Assembly: GCA_037447655.1 (NCBI GenBank)
Contig: JBBHKE010001104.1
Span: 1-52,500 of the forward strand
DNA length: 52,500 bases
Origin: Zygnema cylindricum
Lineage: Eukaryota > Streptophyta > Zygnematophyceae > Zygnematales > Zygnemataceae
Reading direction: 5' to 3'
In this document: piece after piece, positions 10,253 to 21,388 of the stretch
How positions within the stretch are numbered: position 1 is the stretch's first letter
How the letters are laid out: every line of letters begins with the position of its first letter
Program-made: the position numbers and the translations under genes
Notes under the pieces: model-generated
What the model was told of the DNA's origin: nothing
Databases searched by the model: none
The model's input: only the letters and a program-made list of their open reading frames with translations

Positions 10253-12320
10253 AACACTAATAACGATCCACGATGTACTTTTGTTTTGATTTGTTTCATT
10301 TCGAATCGTTTTTTAATACGAGTCGAAGTTTAACGTATAATTTCGTGATTATATTTTAATTTTGCGGATGTCGAAGCCCAACATGTGCTCTCACATTTCA
10401 ATATAGTTCATGTAAGATGTGTTTGCGAGAAACAATTTTATTTACATGTGGTTGCCGTGGTTTTGTTACCCGAAACCTTGGCTAGCCCTGTGGATTGTTG
10501 ATTTTATTATAAAAATCGACGTTCACAAGCACGGCAAATTTTAACCGGTCGATAAAATATTTCGCAAGTCAAAGTTGTTCAACATATTGACCGTCAAATC
10601 TAACTCAACTTTTCACCGTAAATCACTATTAGCATTAAAAACCTTAATTCGACACCCCAAAGTTTGACCCTCAAACCAACAATAGATTTGAAAACTCTAA
10701 TTATTCTTTTACGTTAATACAAGTCTTGTTCAATTAGCGGTAATAACTGTGCGTCTCCATGTGCCTAAGTAAGGGTTTTTTTTTGTCGTTTTCGTATAAA
10801 ACTTAGAGTCGTATCGCGTAAGTTTCAACCGTACAAAAAAATAGAAAAAAACAGAAGTACATTTTGCGTCATTTTCAAATTTAGGATGTATGACATGTTG
10901 TCGTCTTATGTTCATCGACCCACGGCCACGCCAAAAAAGGTCATCTTCAAAATTTTCTTGAAAACACAGGGCCGATGTGTTTTAAAACAAAGTATTTTCG
11001 AAAAACAAATAGGAACACGTATTCACACGTGTAAAAATTTTTACCCAAATTTCAAACGAATTCAAGCGACGGTGAAAGGTACGATATTCGTTATTTTTTG
11101 TCCGTTTGCGTCCATCAAAGTACACAATTTGTTTTGTTTTGTCTTGTTTCGTTCAGAATGGATGTTTCCATTCCAGGGGTTTGAAAATTTCGATGCCATT
11201 TGACGAAATCGTGAGAAATCTCTGAGGCCGCCCCAACAACTGGCACACGCCGCCTCTCTCACGCTGCCTCACATTCCCTCTTTCAAACTGCATCACTCAT
11301 TCAAATTTCGCTATTCCTCGTCCTTTCACGAGGCGGCTCTACGCTGATCGCTAGGAAGCTGGAGAAAACTCTTTTTGCCTTAATAAATTGAAAACCAACA
11401 ATTATCATTGCTATGTTTTTTAACGTGGACAAAGGTGGATAATAAGTCTATTATATTATGTTGTTGCATCTGAAAATTTTACCATGTTTTTATAGGCACA
11501 AAATTACCAAAAAAAAAATCTAATTATTGTGTTTAATATTGGTTTTATTATGTCACTCTTAATCTATTGTGCAAATCGGTTATTCTAAAACTAAATTTTA
11601 TTATGATTGTTATTATTATTTTTATTTGTTTTTCTTTATTATCTTTAGTTCTTTACACAAGAATGAAAAAATCAATGCATCCACTAAAAGTTCAAAAGTA
11701 AACTTAAATTTATGGTGATTAAATCAAATATGAGATAGGTTTATGAAATAAGAATATAGATTCATTGCCAAAAAGCCAGTTGTACAGTGAAGGCAGCATC
11801 ACCCATGGACAGCATCCATGGACAAAAGGGTTGAAAAGGTAAAAGTCTACAAATGTCACATAAATTTATGTGATGTCACTGATTATTTTGAATAATTTGG
11901 TGCGCCATCACAGATTGTAGACGTTGGCAGTCGTCACGGGCATTGTCAGCGTATACAATCATCACACCCTTAAGTTACAATTTTTTTTGTTACACATAGG
12001 GACACTTGAAATCCGGGTCCGCCGAATCTGAGATAAAAAAACAAAGTAATTCCCCTAAGTTTCAAGTACATAGAGACGCACCCTATCTCTGATTTCATTT
12101 GCTTCATGTGGTTGTAATGTTATCGATACGACGCTAAGTTTTGAGGAAAATGATTGAAAGAAACCCTTACTTTGGCACAGGGGAACACACCCTTACCCGT
12201 CTCAAAATGGGGCATGATTCATCCAAGTTAGGAATGGATACCTAGGAAAATTCTCGATGCCTAAAATAGCTCAAGATGTTTCATTTGCGCACATTTTTAT
12301 TTTTCTCCTATTTTATTTCC
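10253..12320. other. Intergenic region without recognisable gene
   Basis: A MITE terminus lies at 10253-10277 and another degenerate one near 10612 (TTCACCGTAAATCACTATTAG). A perfect 16-bp palindrome CACATAAATTTATGTG is at 11857-11872. Near 12020-12070 a segment (ACAAAGTAA..CTAAGTTTC) resembles the right end of the element at 19200-20160. The short ORFs match no family I know. Confidence 0.4.
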
Positions 12321-12375
12321 ATTCTGTTTGTCATGGCCACGCGGTGGGCTGTGAATGGACAAAATTATGCAATTG

Positions 12376-12875
12376 TGTATTAGGGACGGAATACCACAAT
12401 GCACAGCGGAAAATACCAAGGACCTCTTCGTAGCAACAGCAAGATCACACCACAAGGACAGGTAAAGGTTGCGCTTTATTACTCGGGAGAAGATTACAAC
12501 ATTTAGCGCTCGATGCGAAGGTCTGCTCAAGAGTCTCCTGCTGACTAGGCCTACTTCACTATTTAAACTAACTAGCTGGTAGTCAACCTAGTACTGTACA
12601 GCTGTACACGTGGACCTTCAAGGTCAACCGTGACAAATCTCAAAATATCCTTCTAGAACAATACCGTTCTATCTACATTCCGCAGCGTTGCTATACTGCT
12701 AAGCTGCGTTGCTCTGCTGCGTTGCTATGCTGCTACGCTACTAAGTAGCTACGCCACTAAGTTGCTACGGTGATATGTTGCGCTGGTCAGGAATCGCAGC
12801 TGCGCTGCTCTGATGCCGCAATTATAGCAGCCTAGTTGCTAGCTACTAAGTACCCAACTCTATAACCCTTGTACA
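12376..12875. mobile_element. Solo LTR, 500 bp
   Basis: It begins TGTATTAGGG and ends CCCTTGTACA, and is flanked by the 5-bp direct repeat AATTG (12371-12375 and 12876-12880), the signature of an integrated LTR. It contains a degenerate GCTGCGTTGCT-type tandem repeat (about 12665-12790). The matching position upstream of gene 2 (near 36790-36800) lacks this insert, giving an independent empty-site comparison. No internal retroelement sequence is present. Confidence 0.8.
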
Positions 12876-13295
12876 AATTGCCTCACCTTTTGGGTCGTCG
12901 CTCAAAAATTGCGATTTTTTACCCCAAAATAGGGGTTTTTCGAGCCAATTGTGCCCAACCCAAAGGGTTTCAAACTTTCAAAGCTGTCAACCGACCATTT
13001 TTGTACGTCGTTCGGCTTACCGACACACTTTGTCGACCACGTGGCAAATAATAACGTTGCTGGCTAGTATTTTGCCGGTCATTTTTTTGACTCGTCGCTT
13101 AATGACACAATGCGAAAAAAAATTAGTGCTCAGATTCGCTTTCAAACTTTGTCATATCAGATCCACATTTAAGGAAAAAAAAAAGACTTACTGATTGGGT
13201 GATATCAATTTCAAAATCGGGAAAGACGAAGTACAGGTAAGGTTCATTAGTTAGTTTTCTCGCACGTGGAGTGAAGGGTGTGAAGAACAGTATAG

Positions 13296-13859
13296 TACAC
13301 CGCCAATCGCTATTAGCGTACAGGTTTTTTTAGCGTATAGGAATAATTACAGTGATTTACGCTAATTAGGAATTTGAAAATTTTCAAAAAAAACAAACAT
13401 TCTAATTGTTTGCTAATGCTAATTTGAGTCTTTGAAAAAAATATATGTCGGTCGCAAACATGCTTATAGTAATATAGATACTTCTACAAAATTTGACAAA
13501 ATCGTACACAAATCGTACCTTCACGCAGTCGAAACGTGGTTGTTGGACGAATATGTGCGAACGTGATATTTGACAGCCCGATTTCGTCCCCTTTTTAGAG
13601 CGCATATTCTCATCCGTCCGCGGTTACTAAAACTCATTAATTATACTTTTTCACTTATAAAGGTACAATTTGGTACGGTTTGACACTTGCCATACACCAC
13701 ACTATTTAAATGACAACGTACTTTCGTTTTTACGCTAATTTGAGAAAAAACCCTAAATGGCGTAAAGGAAAAAAAAGAATAATTTATGCTATTTAAGATT
13801 TGGAAAAAAAAAATTGGACCGAATTGGCATTCAATACGCTAATAGCGATTGGCAGTGTA
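13296..13859. mobile_element. MITE, family 1 (about 564 bp)
   Basis: Termini are TACACCGCCAATCGCTATTAG and CTAATAGCGATTGGCAGTGTA. It is non-coding with AT-rich internal sequence. It is duplicated at 16584-17148 as part of the 1.36-kb repeat. Confidence 0.85.
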
Positions 13860-13867
13860 CAGTACAG

Positions 13868-14088
13868 TACACCGCCAATCGCTTTTAGCGTTGTGTACAC
13901 TAATCCTGTCCCGCTTTTTTTTGTTTTTATTCTCAAATAGAATTATCCACACTATTTAAAAAAAGCCCTAATTCCTAATTAGAGTAATCGATTTTTTCCA
14001 AAATTTCCAAATTCCCAATTAGCGTACACCACGCTAAATAATATTATACGCTAATCAAACCTACACGCTAATAGCGATTGGCGGTGTA
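13868..14088. mobile_element. MITE, family 1 (221 bp)
   Basis: Termini are TACACCGCCAATCGCTTTTAG and CTAATAGCGATTGGCGGTGTA. It lies 8 bp after the previous MITE and is duplicated at 17157-17377. Confidence 0.85.
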
Positions 14089-14804
14089 GTTTCCAGAAAT
14101 AGGCGCATATGTGTACCATTTTGTACCGCTTATTTTGTTTTTATTCGCGAACAATATTACAGATAATCTTGCCAATATTCTCCTAAGGTCTGGGAGTTAA
14201 GAATGACCGTTGGATTTGTTTTCGCGAAGCATTCGCTTCGAAAGTTTCTGTAAATGGTGATGTACCTTGACGAGGTACATCACCATTTACAGGCAAAAAT
14301 TGAGCCGCGACACGTTGGATAATGTACATACGTGTCAACACGGCAACCGAAAATCGAAAAAAATCGCACATGATACATCCATTCAAAAATCCTAACCGAA
14401 ATCACAAAAGTAATCTCGTAACGAACTTTCGGCATGCTATTTTTGTTAGCGCGAACTAGTCACACTATTTGTGGCAGCGCTCATTCGTCACGCGAAAATC
14501 AAAAACCCTAGAAGAATTGAACTGGTATCTGATAAGGCGTCTGCAAAGAGTACAAAAATTACGTTGTACGATGACCTGGTCCATACGTACATGGTACGCA
14601 AATGAAGATTTCAAGTTGAAGTTGGTCGGTGAGAAAAATATTTGACGATTTTTAATATAAGATCTTATCTTACGTGGTACCATTCATTTTGAGCACGTGG
14701 GTTACAGACTCTGGGCGATAGAACTTCGTTCAAAATGTAGCATCCTGTATGCATCCTGTAATGTTTGCCGTACGATTATAGAATTTCCTGATGGAACGCC
14801 ACCC
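14089..14804 (-). mobile_element. Harbinger-like MITE, one end missing
   Basis: Inverted relative of 17500-18235. The right terminus reads GATGGAACGCCACCC followed by TTA, the complement of the TAA target site of its relatives. The left terminal repeat (about 35 bp) is missing exactly where duplication copy A ends. It contains a near-perfect 42-bp hairpin at 14250-14291. There is no transposase. Confidence 0.75.
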
Positions 14805-14809
14805 TTAGC

Positions 14810-16015
14810 CGGACGCAACAATTTTGTATTCCTCTCTAAAGAGTTTTTTTTTTTTTTTTTTTTTTTTTTGGACCGACTCACGTTTTGGTTTGTCAAACGG
14901 ATGGGTCATTTAGTGCGCTGAAAAAAATGAAAACACTGTATTTACTATTTAGTAACTCCATATCTTACGCGTACTATATGGGAGTTGAGGGGAACTTCGT
15001 GATAGAATCCGTACAGTACGAGAAATCTTACGGGAATTTCTCGCATAGTACGCTCACTGTACGGCTCGAAGTAGACAGTTCTCAATTGTTCCCACGCATC
15101 AACCCGAGGGTCCGGGGGCGTTGACTCCAGAAAAGACAAAAAAGATAACACAAGGCGTTTTCTTCGGCCGCCATGGTCAGAAAAAGGACCAAAAATATCC
15201 AAAAATCCAGATAATTTTAGAAAACCGAAAAATCATTTTTAATCCGTCGGCGTGAACCCTAATTAGCATGCATTGTAAATTTAGAGAAATGCGATGATTG
15301 GACCCGGATTTGGAGGATGAGAAGTCATCGTGGCATTTCCATTTGATTTTGTTCGTTTTGTTTTGTTCTTTTTGTCTTTTTGGTAGATTCTCAATTTCCC
15401 AGTTTTTTTAATGCATATTACTTTGCCGCTTATCCCTTCTTATTCCTTTCTATTTCTCTGAAATCCCTTTTTAAAAGAAATTACAAAAAACTATTTTTTT
15501 GGTTCTAAGTGTCTAAACCTCTACCAATGTATCCCTACTAAGAGTTTCTCAATTTTATTTTTATTATCTGTGTATCATTATTTTTTTCTAAGATATATAA
15601 AAGATGAAGGTTTGATTCTTGTATGCATTAGTTGGATAGAGGGAGAGGAGAGAGAGGGAGAGAGAGGGAGGGAGGGAGGGAGAGTGAGGGAGGGAGAGAG
15701 GGAGAAAAGGAGAAAAGAAAACCATAATTAAATTCGATTTGTTGACTGGTGGATCCATTGATTTTTTTTTCCTTTCCTTCTCAATGCTTTTTTCCCGTTT
15801 CTTTTTTCTCTTTTTTTTTGTGGTGGCAATTTGGGGTTTTAGGATGCTAGACTCGGTGGTGACTTCGGGAACCATATCGCCCGCTATCGGAAACCTCACC
15901 AAACTGTCAGCTCTATAAGGATGTCCCCTCTCTGCTACCCCCTTTCCCCTCCTCTCCCCCTCTCGCTGCCCCTTCTCCCCTTCTCCCCTTCTCCTCCTCC
16001 CCCTCCCCCCCCCTC
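14810..16015. other. Non-coding spacer with hairpin and purine/pyrimidine tracts
   Basis: It contains a 22-T run (about 14847-14869) and an interrupted inverted repeat CCGTACAG..GAGAAAT / ATTTCTC..CTGTACGG at about 15009-15064. It also holds a G/A-rich tract (15636-15720) and a C/T tract (15925-16014) that ends at the duplication boundary. No gene is seen. Confidence 0.6.
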
Positions 16016-16583
16016 TGCTGCTACGCTACTAAGTAGCTACGCCACTAAGTTGCTACGGTGATATGTTGCGCTGGTCAGGAATCGCAGCTGCGCTGCTCTG
16101 ATGCCGCAATTATAGCAGCCTAGTTGCTAGCTACTAAGTACCCAACTCTATAACCCTTGTACAAATTGCCTCACCTTTTGGGTCGTCGCTCAAAAATTGC
16201 GATTTTTTACCCCAAAATAGGGGTTTTTCGAGCCAATTGTGCCCAACCCAAAGGGTTTCAAACTTTCAAAGCTGTCAACCGACCATTTTTGTACGTCGTT
16301 CGGCTTACCGACACACTTTGTCGACCACGTGGCAAATAATAACGTTGCTGGCTAGTATTTTGCCGGTCATTTTTTTGACTCGTCGCTTAATGACACAATG
16401 CGAAAAAAAATTAGTGCTCAGATTCGCTTTCAAACTTTGTCATATCAGATCCACATTTAAGGAAAAAAAAAAGACTTACTGATTGGGTGATATCAATTTC
16501 AAAATCGGGAAAGACGAAGTACAGGTAAGGTTCATTAGTTAGTTTTCTCGCACGTGGAGTGAAGGGTGTGAAGAACAGTATAG

Positions 16584-17148
16584 TACACCGCCAATCGCTA
16601 TTAGCGTACAGGTTTTTTTTAGCGTATAGGAATAATTACAGTGATTTACGCTAATTAGGAATTTGAAAATTTTCAAAAAAAACAAACATTCTAATTGTTT
16701 GCTAATGCTAATTTGAGTCTTTGAAAAAAATATATGTCGGTCGCAAACATGCTTATAGTAATATAGATACTTCTACAAAATTTGACAAAATCGTACACAA
16801 ATCGTACCTTCACGCAGTCGAAACGTGGTTGTTGGACGAATATGTGCGAACGTGATATTTGACAGCCCGATTTCGTCCCCTTTTTAGAGCGCATATTCTC
16901 ATCCGTCCGCGGTTACTAAAACTCATTAATTATACTTTTTCACTTATAAAGGTACAATTTGGTACGGTTTGACACTTGCCATACACCACACTATTTAAAT
17001 GACAACGTACTTTCGTTTTTACGCTAATTTGAGAAAAAACCCTAAATGGCGTAAAGGAAAAAAAAGAATAATTTATGCTATTTAAGATTTGGAAAAAAAA
17101 AATTGGACCGAATTGGCATTCAATACGCTAATAGCGATTGGCAGTGTA
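16584..17148. mobile_element. MITE, family 1, duplicated copy
   Basis: Copy of 13296-13859 carried by the direct duplication, with the same terminal inverted repeats. Confidence 0.85.
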
Positions 17149-17156
17149 CAGTACAG

Positions 17157-17377
17157 TACACTGCCAATCGCTATTAGCGTTGTGTACGCTAATCCCGTCC
17201 CGCTTTTTTTTGTTTTTATTCTCAAATAGAATTATCCACACTATTTAAAAAAAGCCCTAATTCCTAATTAGAGTAATCGATTTCTTCCAAAATTTCCAAA
17301 TTCCCAATTAGCGTACACCACGCTAAATAATAGTATACGCTAATCAAACCTACACGCTAATAGCGATTGGCGGTGTA
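17157..17377. mobile_element. MITE, family 1, duplicated copy (221 bp)
   Basis: Copy of 13868-14088 with a few substitutions. Here the left terminal repeat reads TACACTGCCAATCGCTATTAG. Confidence 0.85.
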
Positions 17378-17499
17378 CAGTTCACCGTGAATCGTTATTA
17401 GAGTATTGAACGCTAATTCGGTTCCCCCAATTTTTTCCCAAATTTTCAAATAGAATTATCCATACTATTTTAAAAAACCCTAATTTCTAATTAGAGTAA

Positions 17500-18235
17500 G
17501 GGTGGTGTTCCATCGGGAAATTCTATAGTCATACGGCCAACAATACAAGATGCTACATTTTGAACGATGTTCTATCGCGCAGAGCCTGTAATCCACGTGC
17601 TCAAAATTGAATGGGACCACGTAAGATAAGATCATATGTTGAAAATCGTCAGAGATTTTTCTCAGCGACCAACTTCAACTTTAAAACCTCCATTTGAGTA
17701 CCAGGTCATCGTACGACATAAGATTTGTACTCTTTGCAAACGCCTGGTCAAATACCGGCTAAATTTTTTTAGGGTTTTTGAACTTTCTTTTTTTTCGCGT
17801 GACAAATGAGCGCCACCGCAAATAGTGTGACGAATAGGCGCTCACAAAAATAGCGTGACGAAAGTTTGTTACGAGATTACTTTTGTGATTTCGGTTAGAA
17901 TTTTTGAATGGATGTATCATGTGCAAAAATTTTCGATTTCCGTTCGTTGCCTTCTTGACACGTATATTAATTATCAAACGTGTCGCGGCTCAATTTTTTT
18001 TGTAAATGGTGATGTACCTCGTCAAGGTACATCAGCATTTACAGAAACTTTCGAAGCGAATGCTTCGCGAAAAAATATCCAACGGTCATTGTTAACTCCC
18101 AGACCTTTGGAGAATATTGGCAGGATTCCCTGTAATGTTCTTCGCGTACAAAAACAAAATAAGAGGTACGGCGTGGTACGGATAGGTGTCGATTTCTGTA
18201 AACTCCCCCACTTTTCGTCTGATGGAACGCCACCC
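17500..18235 (+). mobile_element. Harbinger-like MITE (736 bp, TAA target site)
   Basis: Terminal inverted repeats are GGGTGGTGTTCCATC and GATGGAACGCCACCC. TAA flanks both sides (17497-17499 and 18236-18238). A 3-bp TWA target site is the hallmark of the PIF/Harbinger superfamily. The interior holds the hairpin at 18001-18043 and no transposase. The target is another MITE, whose uninterrupted sequence survives nearby. Confidence 0.85.
18001..18043. repeat. Conserved hairpin in Harbinger-like MITE
   Basis: TGTAAATGGTGATGTACCTC and its near-complement form a stem of about 19 bp. Equivalent hairpins are at 14250-14291 and 35796-35836. Confidence 0.8.
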
Positions 18236-18337
18236 TAAATGATTTCTTTGAAAATTTTCAAATTCCCAATTAGCGTTAATAACTATAATAATTCTTACAC
18301 GCTAAAAAAAATTCTACGCTAATAACGATTCGCGGTG

Positions 18338-18907
18338 TACACCGCGAATCGTTATTAGAGTATACAACTCTAATTTGGGTTCCTGAAATTTTGGTTTTTT
18401 TTTTTAAACAGTATACATGATTTTAATTTTTCCTTTACGTTAGTTAACGTACAGTAAAAAATAGCGTAATGAACGAAAGTACAATAAGATCTAAATAGTG
18501 TGGTGTACGGTCGATGTCAGACCGTACATAAATGTACCTTTTCATGTAAAAATTTACAAAAAATGAATTAAATCAGACGCGCATGCATAGGAACGTGGGC
18601 TCAAAAATCGGGATTCAATCTGGTCGTATAACTGTCGTAAATTAGTCTGACATGTACAAATATTTACATTTCGCGACGGCGTACGATTTCTAATATTTTG
18701 TATGAATACATGTATTAATGTATACAATTGTACGGCGATTATTCCTTTTTTTGCAACTCCCAACTTAGCATTAACGCCCAAATTAGCATTAACGCCAAAA
18801 TTAGAATGCACCTTTTTTTTGAAAATTTTCAATTTAATTAGCATTAATAACGATAATTTTTTCTCAACACTAATTAAACTTTCGCACTAATAGCGATTCG
18901 CGGTGTA
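18338..18907. mobile_element. MITE, family 1 (570 bp)
   Basis: Termini are TACACCGCGAATCGTTATTAG and CTAATAGCGATTCGCGGTGTA. It shares the TA at 18338-18339 with the preceding MITE, as expected if elements insert at TA and one landed in the terminal TA of the other. Confidence 0.85.
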
Positions 18908-19000
18908 CTGTAAAGCAAATTTCTAGCTGGCCTTATTATGACCTCTCAGATTCACTTTAAAAGTTTCGCGAAGCGAAAGATCCTAATGACAGTGAAAGAA

Positions 19001-20186
19001 GCACACTGTGTATCGTTATTAGTGTTAATTATTTTTTCGCCACTTAAAACATCTTTTATCCGTACACATTTGTCCGATGTTCAATTTGAGACCGCCAATC
19101 GAAAGCTAAGAACCTGACCTTTCAATCGCAACCGTCAGATCCGCAATCCGACATGTGTGTACGGATAAACTATGTTTTAAGAGACGAAAAAAACATTAAG
19201 GGTAGTTTCGCATGTGGTAAAGTTACAGTTATTTCGTGTCGTTTTCCTTCATAACTTAGAAAAAAACGAGAAAATCCGCAGCCGTACCAAAAAATTGAAA
19301 TTAGCACCGTACAAGTTACATTACAGTGAACTTTAGACGTACGTAAGTTTGTCGACTAGCGCGATGCAATTTGTCGTTTAGCGCATTTCAACCCATTTTC
19401 GCGTCCTTTCATCACACGTTCAAACTTTACGTCAAATCACCTCGCGAGGTGATTTTAAATATAGTCCAAAAAGGAGAGCGAATAGGAAGATGTTGTCGCA
19501 CATGTCAGATTTGTTGACAATTTTTGTCCGCGGAGTACCGAAAAAAAAACCCACTGCACGTTTCTTACCTATGCGTGACTTTTTTCCGTGCGTTTTTTTC
19601 CGTACAGGGCCCGTGGAGGGGGGTTTCGACCAACTGACGCCATTTCGCAAAAGCGAAGATGGTGAAAGCGCCTCTCTTTCTCTCCCTCTCCACCTAACGC
19701 GTCTATCTCACAATTCTTGCAATGAAAAAGGCCAGAAAGGTATCAAATGAAATATCTATGAAAAATATTTGTTTTGGCTGTCTTTTAGCTTAATTTGATG
19801 GCAAGTAGAGTGAGAACGGACGAAAAAACAAAACCGGGAAACCATGGCGGAATGTTTTGGAATTAGTGACGTCGACGCCATCATAAGTACGCGTGACGTC
19901 AAAATGTCACAAACCCTAAACATCTACAATGTCACAAGTAGGTAGACGTCTACAACCGTCTCTATTTTGTAAACGTCATCGATTGTCGCGATTTTTGTAC
20001 TCGTGTACAATCGTCACAAATTACACCCACGTCTACATCCGTCACAATTTATAGTTACGATTTCATTTCTTTACATACGAATGCTCTGAAAATTGTACGG
20101 AGAATCTTCGCTAAAAAACAAAGTAACAAGACTAAGTTTCGGTTACATGCGAAAATACCCTAACGCTAATAACGATTCACGGTGCA
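19001..20186. mobile_element. MITE, family 2, split by a second Harbinger-like element
   Basis: The left part (CACACTGTGTATCGTTATTAG, then the CTTAAAACATCTTTTATCC core) runs to 19199. The right end (CGCTAATAACGATTCACGG) resumes at 20161. The insert is 19200-20160. Confidence 0.75.
19200..20160. mobile_element. Harbinger-like non-autonomous element (961 bp)
   Basis: Termini GGGTAGTTTCGCATGTG and ACATGCGAAAATACCC are flanked by TAA on both sides (19197-19199 and 20161-20163). A different TIR sequence from the 17500 family, but the same TSD length. Related sequence, inverted and diverged, is present around 23690-24020 (CATGTAACCGAAACTTAG, and CCGCCATGGTTTTCGG matching the complement of 19835-19855). 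No transposase is found. Confidence 0.75.
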
Positions 20187-20202
20187 CTGTATACTATTAC
20201 AT

Positions 20203-20911
20203 TACACCGCCAATCGTTATTACCGTGTAGGTTTCATTAGCGTATACAACCAATTACAGTGGTGTACGCTATTTAAGAATTTGGAAATTTTGGAAAAAAT
20301 CATACATTCCAATTGCTTGATTATGGTAATTTGGATCTTTGAAAAAAAAAATGTCTGTCGCAAACATGCTTACACTAATATAGGTCTCCGTACAAAATCT
20401 GACAAATTGTACACAAATCTTACATTCACACGGTCGATACGCGGCTGTCGGACGAATATGTGCGAACGGGAGTTCTTACAATCTAGTTTTTTCCTTTTTA
20501 GAACACACATTCTCATGCCTCCGCGGTTACTAAAACTAATTTATTGTACTTTTTAACTTAAGAAGGTACATTTATGTACGGTCTGACACTGATCATACAC
20601 CACTCTATTTAAGAGACAACGTACTGAAGATAACCCTAAATAGAATAAAGAAAAAAATAGAATGAACTACACTAATGGAGAATTAAAAATAAAAAAAATC
20701 GGGATGGAATTAGCGTGTATGTTTTTTTAGCGTATACGAATAATTAGCGTGGTTTACGCTAATTGGGAATTTGAAAATTTTCGAAGAAATCGTCTATTCT
20801 ACTTAGGAATTAGGGTTTTTTTAAATAGTGTGAATAACTCTATTTGAGAATTAAAATAAAAAAAGCGGGACGGAATTAGCGTACACAACGCTAATAACGA
20901 TTGGCGGTGTA
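20203..20911. mobile_element. MITE, family 1 (709 bp, possibly composite)
   Basis: Termini are TACACCGCCAATCGTTATTAC and CTAATAACGATTGGCGGTGTA. Internal CGGGATGGAATTAGCGTG and GCGGGACGGAATTAGCGT stretches repeat terminal-like sequence, so two elements may be fused. Gene 1's upstream sequence resumes right after it at 20912. Confidence 0.75.
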
Positions 20912-21294
20912 CCCTCCGTATCCCACAACAGATAGGGTCGATCGAACGGCAAAAATTTAATCCTTCATATTGCCACGTATTAACACTTTTTATAACCTTA
21001 TCGGATGTGAGAATTTTTGGAGGAAACTTGTAATTTGACGGCCGTTTTTTACAGCTTCCACTCCTTCCATCGTCACCCTCTCCCTCCTTATTTCTCTCCT
21101 TGGTACTCCCGTTTCATTCATTTCTCCTTCCCTCCATTCTTCCACGCTTTTCCTTCCTCCTCTCTCCCTCTCCCTCTCCCTCTGTCTCCTCGTCATCCTT
21201 CCCTTCTTCTCTCCGCCCTCCCTCTTCACCCGCCAACGTTCGGAGAAAGAAGAGAGAGAGGCCTTGGGCCAAGGCCCTAGGAAAGCGTCAGCCA
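20912..21294 (+). promoter_or_regulatory. Gene 1 proximal upstream region / 5' leader
   Basis: It aligns with 37250-37636 upstream of gene 2: a CCGTATCC.. block, TTGACGGCCGTTTTT, a C/T-rich tract of about 110 bp, CCGCCAACGTTCGGAGAAAG, a 17-bp perfect palindrome GGCCTTGGGCCAAGGCC (21260-21276), then GCGTCAGCCAATGG at the start codon. Gene 3 keeps only the CAGCCAATGG part. Confidence 0.65.
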
Positions 21295-21388
21295 ATGGCA
21301 GGCCGAGTTCGCACGTGTGATATGGGGGACCTAAGGAGAGGCGCATTTATGATCCTCTTTGTCGTCACGTTGTTGGGCGGACTCAGAG
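21295..21388 (+). CDS. Gene 1 exon 1: signal peptide
   Basis: It encodes MAGRVRTCDMGDLRR and a hydrophobic core GAFMILFVVTLLGGL, and ends in phase 1 at G|GTAAGG. The exon is 94 nt, the same length as exon 1 of genes 2 and 3. The ATG context GTCAGCCAATGG is shared with gene 2. Confidence 0.8.

Larger units (their letters stand above)
12728..14088 (+). repeat. Direct duplication, copy A (about 1361 bp)
   Basis: It is nearly identical to 16016-17377 (offset 3288, then 3289 after a one-base indel). It contains the last 148 bp of the solo LTR, about 420 bp of the gene-family upstream region and two MITEs. It ends exactly at a MITE terminus (GGCGGTGTA at 14080-14088). The open frames inside are not convincing as genes. 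Confidence 0.95.
16016..17377 (+). repeat. Direct duplication, copy B (about 1362 bp)
   Basis: Copy of 12728-14088 with only a handful of substitutions. Its left edge abuts a pure C/T tract (about 15925-16014), and its right edge is the same MITE terminus as in copy A. The very low divergence indicates a recent event. Confidence 0.95.
17381..18339. mobile_element. MITE, family 1, split by a Harbinger-like element
   Basis: The left end is TTCACCGTGAATCGTTATTAG and the right end CTAATAACGATTCGCGGTGTA. It is interrupted by 17500-18235. Removing that insert and one TAA restores a sequence parallel to 13975-14030. Confidence 0.8.

Noticed and set aside
12869-13051. 60-codon ORF duplicated identically at 16157-16339
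   Set aside because: It is identical only because the DNA is a recent duplication. The diverged counterpart near 36800 does not preserve this frame, so it looks like non-coding upstream sequence.
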